A stretch of 64,000 bases of DNA, taken from positions 3,597,501-3,661,500 of the forward strand of contig JAWHQI010000277.1 of assembly GCA_033032865.1 (NCBI GenBank), given 5' to 3'. Source of the DNA: Dactylorhiza incarnata. Taxonomy: Eukaryota; Streptophyta; Magnoliopsida; Asparagales; Orchidaceae. This document shows positions 23,601 through 35,600 of the stretch, in pieces. The position numbers and the translations under genes were made by a program. Every line of letters begins with the position of its first letter. Position 1 is the stretch's first letter. The notes under the pieces were generated by a model. The model saw only the letters and a program-made list of their open reading frames with translations, did no database searches and had not been told where the DNA came from.

Positions 23601-26600
23601 CAGCCACAAAAACATAAACTAGTTGTTTTTGACCCAGACTACCTTGGGTCCTTTTATGTTACCACAAAATTCAGAGATAAATGTTATTTCAGGCTGATCC
23701 TTATAGCCTTGTGGATGATATCTCCTTGGAGGTATAGTCCACTCAGTAAAAGGATTTTTAGTATATTTAGGATTAGAATTCTTAGAGTTTTCTGTATAGT
23801 GCTTGTTCGAGGAATTTGAATAAATTCGTCGACTACTGTTCATATTATAACTATACTGAAAATCTGTCCTCAGTTTTCGTCGAGCCTCGTTCGACAGGTT
23901 TGAATCCTTTTGTCGAGCTTCGTTCGACGAATTCTTCTGAATTCTCTTATCCTTAACAGACTTACTTGAAATGCCTTTATTTCTTTCTGCAGCCTCTTTG
24001 CTTTTAGCAGAAATGAATTTTATGGGTGTGGAGAGGATGTTTCTCTTAATCAGAGATGACTCACTTGATGAAGCACCCAAGCCCAGTTTGCTATTGTTAA
24101 ATCTATCATTGACAGTGCTTGTGATGTCCATCAGTTTGATACTTCTCCCATTGAGGGATTCTTCAAACTCTTTGGCTTCAGATAACTTATTCTCAAGAGT
24201 AGTAATGTGTTCTCTGGAGGCAGCCAAATCTTTCTTAAGATTTGCATTCTCTTCACTTATATTGTTCATTTCAACTAACTTATTTCTGAGAGAGATTACT
24301 TCTTTCTCAGATTTTATTAAGTCTTGGCAAAGAATTTTGAAATCATCTTTGAATTCAATAGAAGTGAAATCAAAGTTAGTTAATACCTGATCAATATCAT
24401 CTTCTGTTTCTGATTCTGATTTCTCGTCATCAGAATTGTTGGTTGAAGCATTGATTGCCATCATGCAGAAATCTCTTTCTTCTTCATCATCACTGAAGCT
24501 GGATGATGATGCTGATTGTGACTCACTGTCTGAGTCATAAATAACCATTAAGCATTGACTATTTTCTTTTGTTTCTTCTTCATCAGAAGAACAGGATGAA
24601 GATTCTGATTCAGATTCTGTTTCACTCCAGGATGTTGCTACAAATCCTCTTCCCTTCTTTTTGTGGGAGTGGGAGGAAGATTTGCTGGAGTTCTTCTTTT
24701 CTTCCTTTTCTTTTCTTCCTTTTCTTTTCTTCTTTCCTTCTTGTGTTGAATCTCTGGACATTCAGGAGCAATGTGTCCTGGTTTCCTGCAACCAAAACAT
24801 ATAATTTCATTAGAGTGATTTTTGTCATACCTTGGCTTGTCATGACTTCTGGATAGCTGTTTTCTGATGTCTTTCTTAGCCATCTTGTAGAATCTTTTGG
24901 CAAACAGATTCATAAACTCCTCTTTGTCAGGAGCTTTTCCTTTATCTTCTGCAGCCTTGAAGGCTATGCTTCTTTCCATCTTGGGTGCTGGGGATGAAGT
25001 AGATTCTTCAGCTTCCCTAGTTTTGATGAGCTGCTCATAAGACTTGAGCTTGCCCAACAAAGCTTCAGTGGTGATCTCATTGAGACTTCTGGCTTCCTTG
25101 ATTGGCCAGATTCTGGAGTCCCATGTGCTGGGGAAGCACATAAGAATTTTGTCATTAATCTCTGTGAGTGAGATCACTTTATCCAGAGACTTCAGCTCAT
25201 TTATTATGAGGCTGAGCCTATTGTACATATCAGCAACATTTTCTGATTCTCCCTTCTTGAAGTTCTCATATTTAGAGATCAGGTGAGATCTTCTATCTTT
25301 TCTTTCATCTGCTGAGCCTGCCACCATGTTGTTGAGAGATTCCCAAATTTCTTTTGCTGAGGTGCACTCAACAACTTTCTGGAATATGTCATCTGACATA
25401 GTTAGGGCCAGAATGTTCATGGCCTTTGCATCTGCATTTCTCTGCTTCTTCTGAGCTTCAGTCCACTCAGGAGGTGGAACAGCAGTATTGTCTGTTGTTG
25501 CTGCAGTACTAGCTGATGTTGTAGGTGCTGGAGGCCCTGTTAGAATAACATTAAAAATTTCTTCATCAATGGAGTTCATATAAAGCCTAATCCTTGCTTT
25601 CCATAGTGCAAACTTATTGAGATTGCACATAGGAGGTCTTGTGCTGGAATATTCCTTGTTTTGTGCCATGAGTTTTAAATAAGATAAAATTCGAGAGAAG
25701 GAAACTTTTAGAAAGATTAAGATCTGGTTGATCTTTGTGATTCAGGTGTTAGCCTGTAAAGAATTAACACCCCTCTGATACCAATTGAAAGTGGAGGTCA
25801 GATCTTAAATTACTCTAGAGGGGGGGGGGGGGTGAATAGAGTATTAAAATTTTTACTTAGTTTTATAGCGGAATTTAAAATACCGAGTAAGTATATGTGT
25901 AATCAGTGAGAGTTAAAGATAAAGACATAAGTAGTAAAAAGCACACAACACAAGCACACAGAAATAAGCAATCACAGAAGACACAATGAGCTATAGTAGT
26001 TCCCCAATAAATCTGGGTACGTCTACTCTTCTACCACCCTTGGTAGGAATTCACTAGGAGGGTTGATAAGGTGCCCAGGCACCAAAGGGTTTTTGGTAAG
26101 GTGTCCACACACCAATAAGCTTTTGATAATGTGCTTAAAAACCACACAAGGATTTTTTGATAAGGTGTCTTGCCACCACTGGGTAAACTTTTTAAGGGAG
26201 TATTAACCCTGTACATGATGAGATAAAGAGTTTAGATTGTTCTTCTCTGTCAATGATCTGAGAGAAGACAAAAGGAGTTGAAGCAGAAAGCTCCCCCTGT
26301 CTGATGAGAGTTAATGACAGCTTTGTGGACAGAGCTTTCTCAAACAGAAGTCTTTGTAGCAGATTATCTGGAAGAAATTAATCTTCAGATTGTTGTTGCT
26401 CTTGAAAGACTTTATTTTACAGCAGATCTGAGAGATTGAATCTTGTTCTCAGAATGAAGAGGATGCTCCTTGATGAAGAAGAAAGCTGGAGAGAATAATA
26501 TATTTTCTTCTTCTTCCTCTGAAAACTTCTTCTGTTCTCCTTGTTCTGTGATAACAGAGAGAGTAAAAGATGGTGAAGTTTTTCTTATTCTTTTCTTGAA

Positions 26601-29600
26601 GAAAATCGACTGTCTTAGTTCTGCTCTCTTCTTCTCTAATCACTTGCATGTATATTCGAATTCAAATCTTCTGTCTTTTTAAGGAATGTCTTCTTCTGAC
26701 TTAAATCCTTCTTGGAACCTGGTAGCCACCCAAAACGATTTTGGCAGATCCTTTCAATTCCTTTTGTCGAGAAAGATGTCTTGGCATTAAATGTCAACGG
26801 CTATTCTTATTCCTGAAATAGAGGGAATATAAAGATATAATAAATAAGAAAGATATCCTTACAGGCTGCCTGAATACGTCCAAGGAGAAATAAATATATC
26901 CGTTATTCTGCTGATTTGAGTTCAGAGAACTGACATTCACTGAGAATATTAATCTGAACTTCAGAGAGGAATTTGTCGAGCGCTGGCTAGAATTCGTCGA
27001 CCGTTGCTAGTCATTTGTCGAGCGCTGGCTATAGAATTTGTCGAGCGCTGTTAGCTATTTGACGAGCGCCGCTCAGAAAATGTCGAGTGCTGGAACTGTG
27101 AATTTCTTCAGTCTGCTGGAAACAATTTGTCTAACGAATCTGGTCATTCTTCGAATACCACTCGCCATTAGTTGAGCTTGAATTTTCCTAAGTTCTGACT
27201 AATCTAATCAGCCTAAAACTTGACCCTAAGACTATACAATGGGGTCAATACATATTCTAATCAACATATAGTGATCCTAGCCCAAATCAGTAATAGGGTT
27301 GTTCCAACACTCCGCCAGTGCAGTTCGTCTCCTACCTCTGCATCGACAGTGCATCTCGCCCGCTCCTTTAGATCCAGCGCCGTCCACCTCTGCCTCGCCC
27401 GCTCCGCTCGACCCACCGCCGTCCATATCGCGCTTCTCTCGACCGCTACGCCTGCTCCAGGCCCGGATCCACCTCATCGACGAACTATTCGCCAGCGCAC
27501 GTCCGCATCTCATCGACAGTGCATCTCTGCTCCAGGCCCGGATCCTTGATCGGTGGTTCTGCCTCCGTTCTGCCGACCAGCATCCGGATTCGCCCTATCC
27601 ACCGCCCCGCTCTCAACCTGTCACAGCGCCAGCCGCCTTCTGCTCTTCCGCAGCGCCAGCCGCCTCCTGCTCTTCCGCAGCGACCGTCCGCTGCTAGCCC
27701 CCTTCCCCGGCTTCGGCACTCTCCAGCCAACCTCCAGCTCGGAGCAATCGTTCTCATATGCCAAAGAGTCGGATGGAAGCCCACGTGGAAGCCCTCGAAC
27801 ACTCCCTCGCCACCATCAACTCTCGTCTCGAGGTACAGACCGAGCAGTTCGCCTCGATTCTGACCATGCTCCAGAAATTGCAGCCCGCCCAGCACTTCGG
27901 GCCCTCTACCACCTCTGTTGTGGGATCCCCCAGCACCGTGCTTCCCGATACTTCCGCAATGGTGGAAGTGCCTACTCCACCGTACCGTGGACCTGACATG
28001 CCTACCTTCAACGGGTCTGACCCCCTCGTGTGGATTGCCCGCGCCGAGCAGTTCTTCGACATTCACCAGACCGCGCCGACACAATGGGTCTCCACCGCAA
28101 TTATCAGCATGGAAGGGTCGGCCCTCCATTGGGTCCGTTGGCTCCGCAAGACCTCTCCCGACCTCACTTGGCCAGCTCTCTCTGAGGCCCTCATTCAGCG
28201 ATATGACGCCCGCTACTCCGACCCCATGATCGAGCGACTTTGCGGGGTCCGTCACACCGGCTCCATTGACTCATACTTCGACGCCTTCGTGGAATTAGTC
28301 ACCCATGTGACATGTCCTCGGTCTTCCCCCAGACCATTACTTGGCGTTCTTCATGAACGGCTTGCAACCCCACTTCCGCTCCTGTCTCTGCACTCTCCAA
28401 CCGTTAACGGTTCACCACGCCATTGATCTCTCCCCCCTGGTGGAGGCGGAATTCCTCGCGACGTCCGGCGACATTCCTTCCCCATCGCCACCCTCTCGGC
28501 ATCCTTCCTACACATATGTCTCGACCCATCCGAAACCTACACCTCCGCCACCTCCTCTGCCCCGGCCACCAATGATGGGTCCTCGCAACAACTGGCCTGT
28601 CCCTACCCACCGCATGACCAACCAGGAGTACAACGACTTACGGAGCAAGGGCCTGTGCTTCTGCTGCAAGCACCCCTACTCTCCTGGTCATGAGTGCTCG
28701 GTGAAGGAGTGTCGAGTCCTCATCGGCGACGACGTGGTTGCGCTCTCCGCCGCCGACTTTGACGCCCTGCTGCTCTCGGATGGACTACCGGACGACGCCC
28801 TGGGCACCTCGACGGCATCCCACACGCGAGCATATCATTACTGACCGGCGGGCGGCGCTCCGACCTTGGGGTCAAGGTCGCTTTTCTGACGGGATGTATT
28901 GTTACGCGCACGCGCCTCCTAGTTTATTATTGCTTTTCTTTAAATGTGTTAGTTGATGTGAGCCCGGCTCCCTATATAAGGAGATGGTTTGGGGGAGTTA
29001 GGTTATCTTTTGATCCTTGGTCTTTTGGGCTCTCATTAGAGAGAAGCTCTTGGGAGGAACCAGCCTCCAAGAGTTGTCCGGAGCTTTCTCCGGATTGTAT
29101 TCGCGGTTCCTTGATTCAAGCATTCTCTTTCTAGTTTGTATTAGATACATGCTTATTTTAATTATTTTCCTTAATGGTAATTTCATGTTATACTCTTGTT
29201 CCTTCCCCATATAATGGAGTGTAATGCGTGTTTTTGTGCATTGTTCGTATACTTTTGTATTCTCTCTTTTGTAGGGTTTTTAGAGGGTTCCATCCTCAAG
29301 AATGGTTGCTTGAGCTTATCCCATGCGTTTGTATCTTATTTTCATGTTATAGTGCAGTCGTTTTATCTTCTAGTTTGTATCAATTGGTTTGCCTACCTTC
29401 TCCACCACCTTCATCGATCCTATGATGGTTCCCCTTCATTCGAGCCACCGAACCTTGCAATGTCATCACCAGTGATGAGATTCAAATCCCTGTAGTGCGC
29501 CAACTATGGCCAAAACTCGCTTTTGCGGTTTACAACTTGGTCGTTCTTCCATTGCATTGTTTCAACCGACAGTTACAGGTCTTCCATCATGCCTTTTCTA

Positions 29601-32600
29601 CCACATAATCCTACAAGTGCCTTACTTTTCCTTTGCTTTAATGACTATTTATCACTCTAGGAATTCGACAGTATTACGATATAAACTCCACTCGCCTTCT
29701 TCACATGATATCTCTGCACATGTGTAACTCTCTGATTCGACGATATCTTCGTACACTATCTCGATCTTATGCATAGTTGTTGATCTCTCATTCGATGAAT
29801 TTTCTGCACGCCAACCAGACTCTCCAAAAAAGCCATCCATAGCTTCACATAACAAACTCCTGCTAATCACCTTTCATTTCATGCTCATCACCTCTCATTA
29901 CATGCCTCCTAATGTTTGCTGCTATATCGAGAAAGAGATAGTTGTGTGATATAGTCTCTTGCATTGAATTAATAATCCATGACATAACCAAGGAATTTTC
30001 CACATCCCATTAAAGCCACCCTTGAGAGTGTTGCAATGGTGCATGAGTATTTCCGCTGACATATCCAAACAATCGCCAAACTTTGAGTGCAAGAGGAACT
30101 GATCGAGACCATGAGAGATAATTGGTATCATCCAAACAGATGGTAGTATTTTGGGGTGTGCTTTGTATGTTCTGATCATGATTCACCCAGGTTAAGACGA
30201 TAGGTGGAGGTGATACAAGAGGGGGTAGTGAATGTGGAGTGGGGTGGGATTCTCCACTTCCATCATAGTCTCAATAGAAATGAGCTAGCGGAAGAAAAGG
30301 AAGAAATATGTTTTAAACCAATAAGGCAAACCCTAGATTTGTAGCTCTAAGAGAAATACCTATTAGTTCAAGTTGAGATTCAGAAGGTATATCAAGGATC
30401 CATGGATAGGACATTCCTGAAAAAATGAGGGCAAATGTTCACGGAATAGGGGGCGGGACCGATCGGCGCATAGTCGGAACCTTCCGACTATAGGATCAAA
30501 TTGCGTCCAGAACGAGTCGGGAGAAGTTGGGCGAGCACTGAAGAAGTCCGAAGGGATTCTGAGAAGCTGGATGAGTTTTGACAGGGATGAAGCATGCGGC
30601 GAGGAATGAAGCTGGGGAGGTTGAGACAGTTCTGGAGGAAAAAATACGACTAACCGAGAGTCGTGGGAGATTAATTGTTGGGCTTTGATACCATGTTAGA
30701 ACCAAATAAACTCTTATTCATCAAAGAAGAGAGACCTCTCCCATATATGAAAAATTTTAGGTGAGTATCTCGCACCTAGATCATGGTGAGAGGAGTGCAT
30801 CTCAGCCATTGATAGCTCTAAATATTGCTGTATTTATGAATAATAAATTATGTCAGTATTTTCTCTACCGTCAGATCTAAGATCATACGGCTGTATTTCC
30901 CCCTCACCTAGAACTAGGTGCGAGATACTCACCTAAGTATTTCTCCCCATATATAGGATTGATACATACAATGGGTAGAAATTTAAACATGAAAAATGCT
31001 TAATGCCTTACATTGTGCAACATTCTAATACCTAAAATTATGGCGAACAAAGAATATCAATGATATAAATAGAAGCATAATTGACACAATAGTTCATACA
31101 AATCATCAAAAAACTACATAAAAGTCATGAACTCTAGGTTGAGGACTGGCTCGGTCGTAGAGTAACGAGTCGTCAGTTACAGGCTAGGTTGGGGACAAGC
31201 TTGATTGACTCGCCACTCATTGACATTGAGGAGGGAAGGAGAGGAATCGCTGGTAGTAGGCTAGGTCGAGGATGAAAATGGAGGAATCACTCGAGGTTGA
31301 GTATTGAAAAAGAACAGAACGAGGCTCACGGTGCAGATATTGTGGAATCAAATGTGTCTATGAAAATGCTAAAAAATATGCACAAATAAACGTACTTTCG
31401 GCACTGGTTAGGTACAAAATTGTGTTTGGCGGCACAACAACAAAAGCATCGGCACACTGGAGGTGTACCTCCTCGCCATACAAATCCTCAGGTGTCTTGG
31501 ATGAGGTCGCATGGATCAACTAGACGATTTGAAGTATGACGATGCCTTGGCAGCTTAAATCGATGTACTAACGTATGGGATGAACTCCCCAGCGATCAGG
31601 GAAGGTTTTATGTTGTAACCTAAAGCTGATGAAATACCCATTTACATTTAACAGTTTTGGTCCTCTAACTGTATTTTCTCAATTTCTTTCTAAATTTGTT
31701 TCTTTTTTGAGTTGAATATTTCTCTTTAAGCTAAAAAAATCCAACTATTTTATAGGGTGCAGGGGGTACAATTCGTCCACATCTACCTGATCTTGTCTGC
31801 TGTATGCTGGAGTGTTTATCAAGCCTTGAAGACCAAAGGCTCAATTACGTTGAGGTCATTACTGTGGGCTCTATTAAATTCTTCGATTAGTTTTTTCAGG
31901 AATTAAATGTTTCATTTAGTTAAGGGCGATGTTATTAGCAGTTCTACGATGGCTATTCACAGTCCTAAAAACACTTAAAACGGCTATTCGCAGTCCTAAA
32001 AACACTTAAATTCATTGGACTGCGAATATCAATGGACTGCGTTTAGCGATTATAGGACTGCTTATAACATTGCCCATTAATATAGTATTGTCTTTGTTGT
32101 TGTTGTTGTCTTTGATCCTAATTTCAAAAAATTATTAATTTTGTTGATATGAAACAATCCATTTTTAATGATTTGTTTCTTTGTATGAAATAGTTACATG
32201 CAGCAAATGTCGGAATTCAAACAGAAAAACTAGAGAATTTACGTGTTGCCGTATCTAAAGACTCTACGATGTGGGAAACCCTTAATCTATGCATAAACGT
32301 TACTGATAAGCAATCATTAGAAACTTTAATTCCTCGTTTAGCCCAAATGGTCAGATCTGGAGTTGGACTAAATACAAGGTTAGTTACAGTGGTAACCTGG
32401 TTCTTGTTAGTTTTGTATAAAAACAAAATACATGATGACGCTTCTTGAAATTCTATCTTATTTTTTCCCTCAGATTATATTTGAGGATCTACCTATATAG
32501 TTATACTTTTTTCTTCATATTCCAATTGCAGGGTAGGCGTTGCCAGCTTTATTACTTTACTAGTTCAGAAAGTAACTGATGACATAAAACCTTTCACTAG

Positions 32601-35600
32601 CATGCTTTCAAAACACTTGTTTCGAGCTACTCTAGAGGAAAAGCGTGGTGCAGCAAAGCGGTCCTTTGCTGCTGCCTGTGCTATCATCCTGAAGTATGGA
32701 AGCCCTTCTTTAGCACAAAAATTAATTGAAGAGAGTGTTGCTCTCCATTTGGGGGATAGAAATTCTCAGGTTTCTTGTGCGGTTCTTCTTAAAAGTTATG
32801 CTAATCTTGCTGCAGATGTTTTGAGTGGCTACCTTGCTACTATACTTCCAGTTATCTTTATCTCAAGGTTTGTTTCTGGACATTTTCGCTTGCAATTTTG
32901 TTGATTTTTGCTACACATGCTGAAATTCTTAAAATAATTATGTAGATATGTATTTCAAGTTCTATTTTGCCACAGCAGAGTGCAAAACTGTCCTAAGTTT
33001 TCAACTTCCTTTTCAGTGATCTTTCTGATTCATCTGCCCACGTTCTCTTTTACAATCGTATGCCACTTTCAAGATGTTGTGGGGATTGGTAATACCTGTT
33101 ATGAAGGACATAGCGCCCAGCATCCATATAGTTGTATACAACAGGAACAAAATTCCTTGATGACTAGACATAAATTACTTTTCCACACACAATAATGTGC
33201 TTTATATGGCTTGTCATATAAGATGGAGCGGTTTATCATTTAAGAATTCACACAACGAACTTGCATAAGAAATTGGAGGCCCAAGAGGAAAATGTAGACA
33301 ATTTGGCGGCTGAATAGTGAAAATGCCGCAGCTTCGCACTTAATTCAGGGTGCTTGTTGGATTTTGTGCAGGATGCCTGTGTCGAGTAAGTAGTATATGG
33401 CTGTTTGAGGGTGTTCTGGAGGTAATACGTGGATATGAGAGGGTCCCCGGGCAGAAATTTGGCTTCAGGACGGGGGGATAGTTGCGGGAACTATCAATAA
33501 ACAGGCGTTGAAGAAAATACAGGGAAATAGAGGGCCTGGTTGTGCCAGCTTAAGAAATTCTGGCACTAGGAGAGACGAGGGAGTTCTGGGAGGGTTGAAT
33601 GAGTGGAAACTTGAGTGGAGGGAGGCGATTGGCCCAATACAACAAGTTGGAAGTGCACGGGAAATGTGAATTTAGTATTTCACATCTCCTGAAGCATGGA
33701 ACTGTGAGTGGAGGGTGGGGATTGGGCCAGTCCACCAACTAGGGTGCGCAGAGAAGACAGTAGTTATTGCAGAAAATAAGGAAATACAACAGTTGACAGT
33801 GTTTACTGGGAGTTTGGGATGGTTAATATGTGGTTATAGAGTGTGTGGTAGTTTGGCATGTGGGGTGATTAGGAAAGTAGTTACCTTGGCTTTGGCACCA
33901 GGGGTTCACGAAATCGGCAGTGTGAGAAGATCACGAGAGACCGGAAATTCTCCTCAAATTCTACGATATTTGAAAATCAGTCGCTAGACCTCTATTTATA
34001 GACTTGGAATATACTATGGACGGCCAAGATTGTCCGGAACATAAATCTACTATTTTTATATGAAATAAAAATACATAAAATATCTCATCGTTGCTTTGAA
34101 CGCAGCTACCAGCTCGGATCGTCCATACGACGATCATAATTGTAAGACCCCCTTCGGAAACTAGGCACGATCAGAGGATCTTATCGCACACCACCATCAA
34201 TCCACAACAAAGGAAAGAATAACAGAAGAGTAGAGTTATGAACGTCTCAACCTTCTCCCATCATTCTCTTCCAAGCTACGAACCGAAGACGGTGCTAAGC
34301 GAACAACCATCACACCCCAACCAGGGTACATTATGAGCAGTAGTGGAAGAAGTACTAACGGAAGATTAGTAGACACGTAGTAGAGCACAAAAATATATGA
34401 GTAAATAAAGACAAGACATAAGTAGACACAACAATGACACGATGACCCCACAATCCAAGTACAACAGTCTATAGAAAATTCGGGGGCTCACAAGTAACAT
34501 GCCATGCCTAATGAAAGATGATATAATAAGTGTTGTAAATATGTAAACTAATGTGCTAACAAAATGACTGATGATGTTGCAAAGGGTAGCAACGATCATC
34601 ACCATGCCTTCTATCTCCACGCCAAGTCCACGTCAAGTCCACATCGTGTCCACGTCAAGTCCACGCCGAGTCCACGTCATAGCTTTGGAAACACCCACGG
34701 TTTCGGTTGTGTCGCCATCGGCGGAGTCTCCGCCTAAAATGATAAGCGCGAACGCGTCAGTCAAACTAGACTGAGTGCTTCTTCTTGCTCCCCCCCCAAG
34801 CCCTTACGCTCAAGGGAGAGAAATACCATGTTGCAGGAAGTGACATGCGGTATAATATGCAAGTATAGCTGACAAGTATAAGTATGGTAATATTATAAGT
34901 ACAACTAGCAGACTATCATATATAAGCAAATAGACTAAGTAGTGTATAGCAAGAAAATGAAGATATAACTAGTAGGCTATCAAGTATAGGTGCATAATAA
35001 ATTGAACAGTGATTAAAAACCTACTGTTTCGAACCTAGCGGTGCCCACACTCACGCACCCAACGATAACAAAACTAAAACAATATGAAACGTGTTATCAT
35101 CTAAGAGCGGTACTAATAAAAGAATATATCCAACCGGGATTAACAACATCATCACATGTACACTTGATTTCTATGTCGACATCGACTTAACAAATACTCA
35201 GTGTCGAGACACAAGCACTCGATCGAAATCAAGTACAAACTAACGACTGAGACACTTATACGTGGGGTAGCTAAGCCCACAGGCACCACCGTCGTGGTCA
35301 AACGGTGGCAGTGACACGTCCTGGCCACTTTTAGGGTATTTAAGCGCAATCCCTAGGCCTTATGTGCGGTTGTCCAATCCCGTACTCAGTCTTCGCCCAT
35401 ACTGGCAGAACAAACAAAATAATCGAGGCATAGCTCAGGTCGAATCTCTAGGTTGCTAACACCTACACAAACAACAAACTAGGCTAGGGCGCACGCTGTT
35501 GTTCGACCATGACGCTATCCTAGAGTCGCTATATTAACCCTCCGGAGTGTGCCACCAGCAGAGCCAACGACCCGCCACATACATTCACACACATTATCTT

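Larger units (their letters stand above)
15613..27309 (-). mobile_element. Sirevirus A: full-length Copia/Sirevirus element
   Basis: This 11,697-bp minus-strand element has 1.52-kb LTRs (15613-17138 and 25786-27309) and a perfect 5-bp target duplication CTCCG (15608-15612 and 27310-27314). It also has a tRNA-Met primer site and an A/G-rich polypurine tract. Gene order on minus is gag (25669), protease, integrase, RT, RNase H (to about 20413), then an envelope-like accessory ORF (20064-17320). LTR copies differ at only a few dozen sites, so it is young. Three in-frame pol stops, a gag frameshift and shifts in the accessory ORF make it non-autonomous now. It is inserted in the TR-GAG-like element 121 bp after its 5' LTR. 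Confidence 0.93.
15252..29143 (+). mobile_element. Gag-only (TR-GAG-like) Gypsy element, split by Sirevirus A
   Basis: LTRs of 240 and 244 bp (15252-15491 and 28900-29143) start TGTTACGCGC and end TTTGTATTA. The flanks GATAC at 15247-15251 and 29144-29148 are a perfect 5-bp target duplication. Without the nested Sirevirus (15613-27309 plus its duplication) the element is only about 2.2 kb. It encodes a gag-like protein but no protease, RT or integrase. This fits the TR-GAG class of non-autonomous plant LTR elements, which would need enzymes from a partner Gypsy element. It sits in ECM29 intron B in the same direction as the gene. Confidence 0.85.

Noticed and set aside
27485..28255. A 256-codon minus-strand frame opposite the gag-only element
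   Set aside because: Lies opposite a gag with clear motifs in a GC-rich stretch; composition explains it and no domain is visible.
31763..31854. Alternative acceptor TGCAG for ECM29 exon C
   Set aside because: It starts the exon seven bases later, which breaks the frame with exon B and drops conserved residues.
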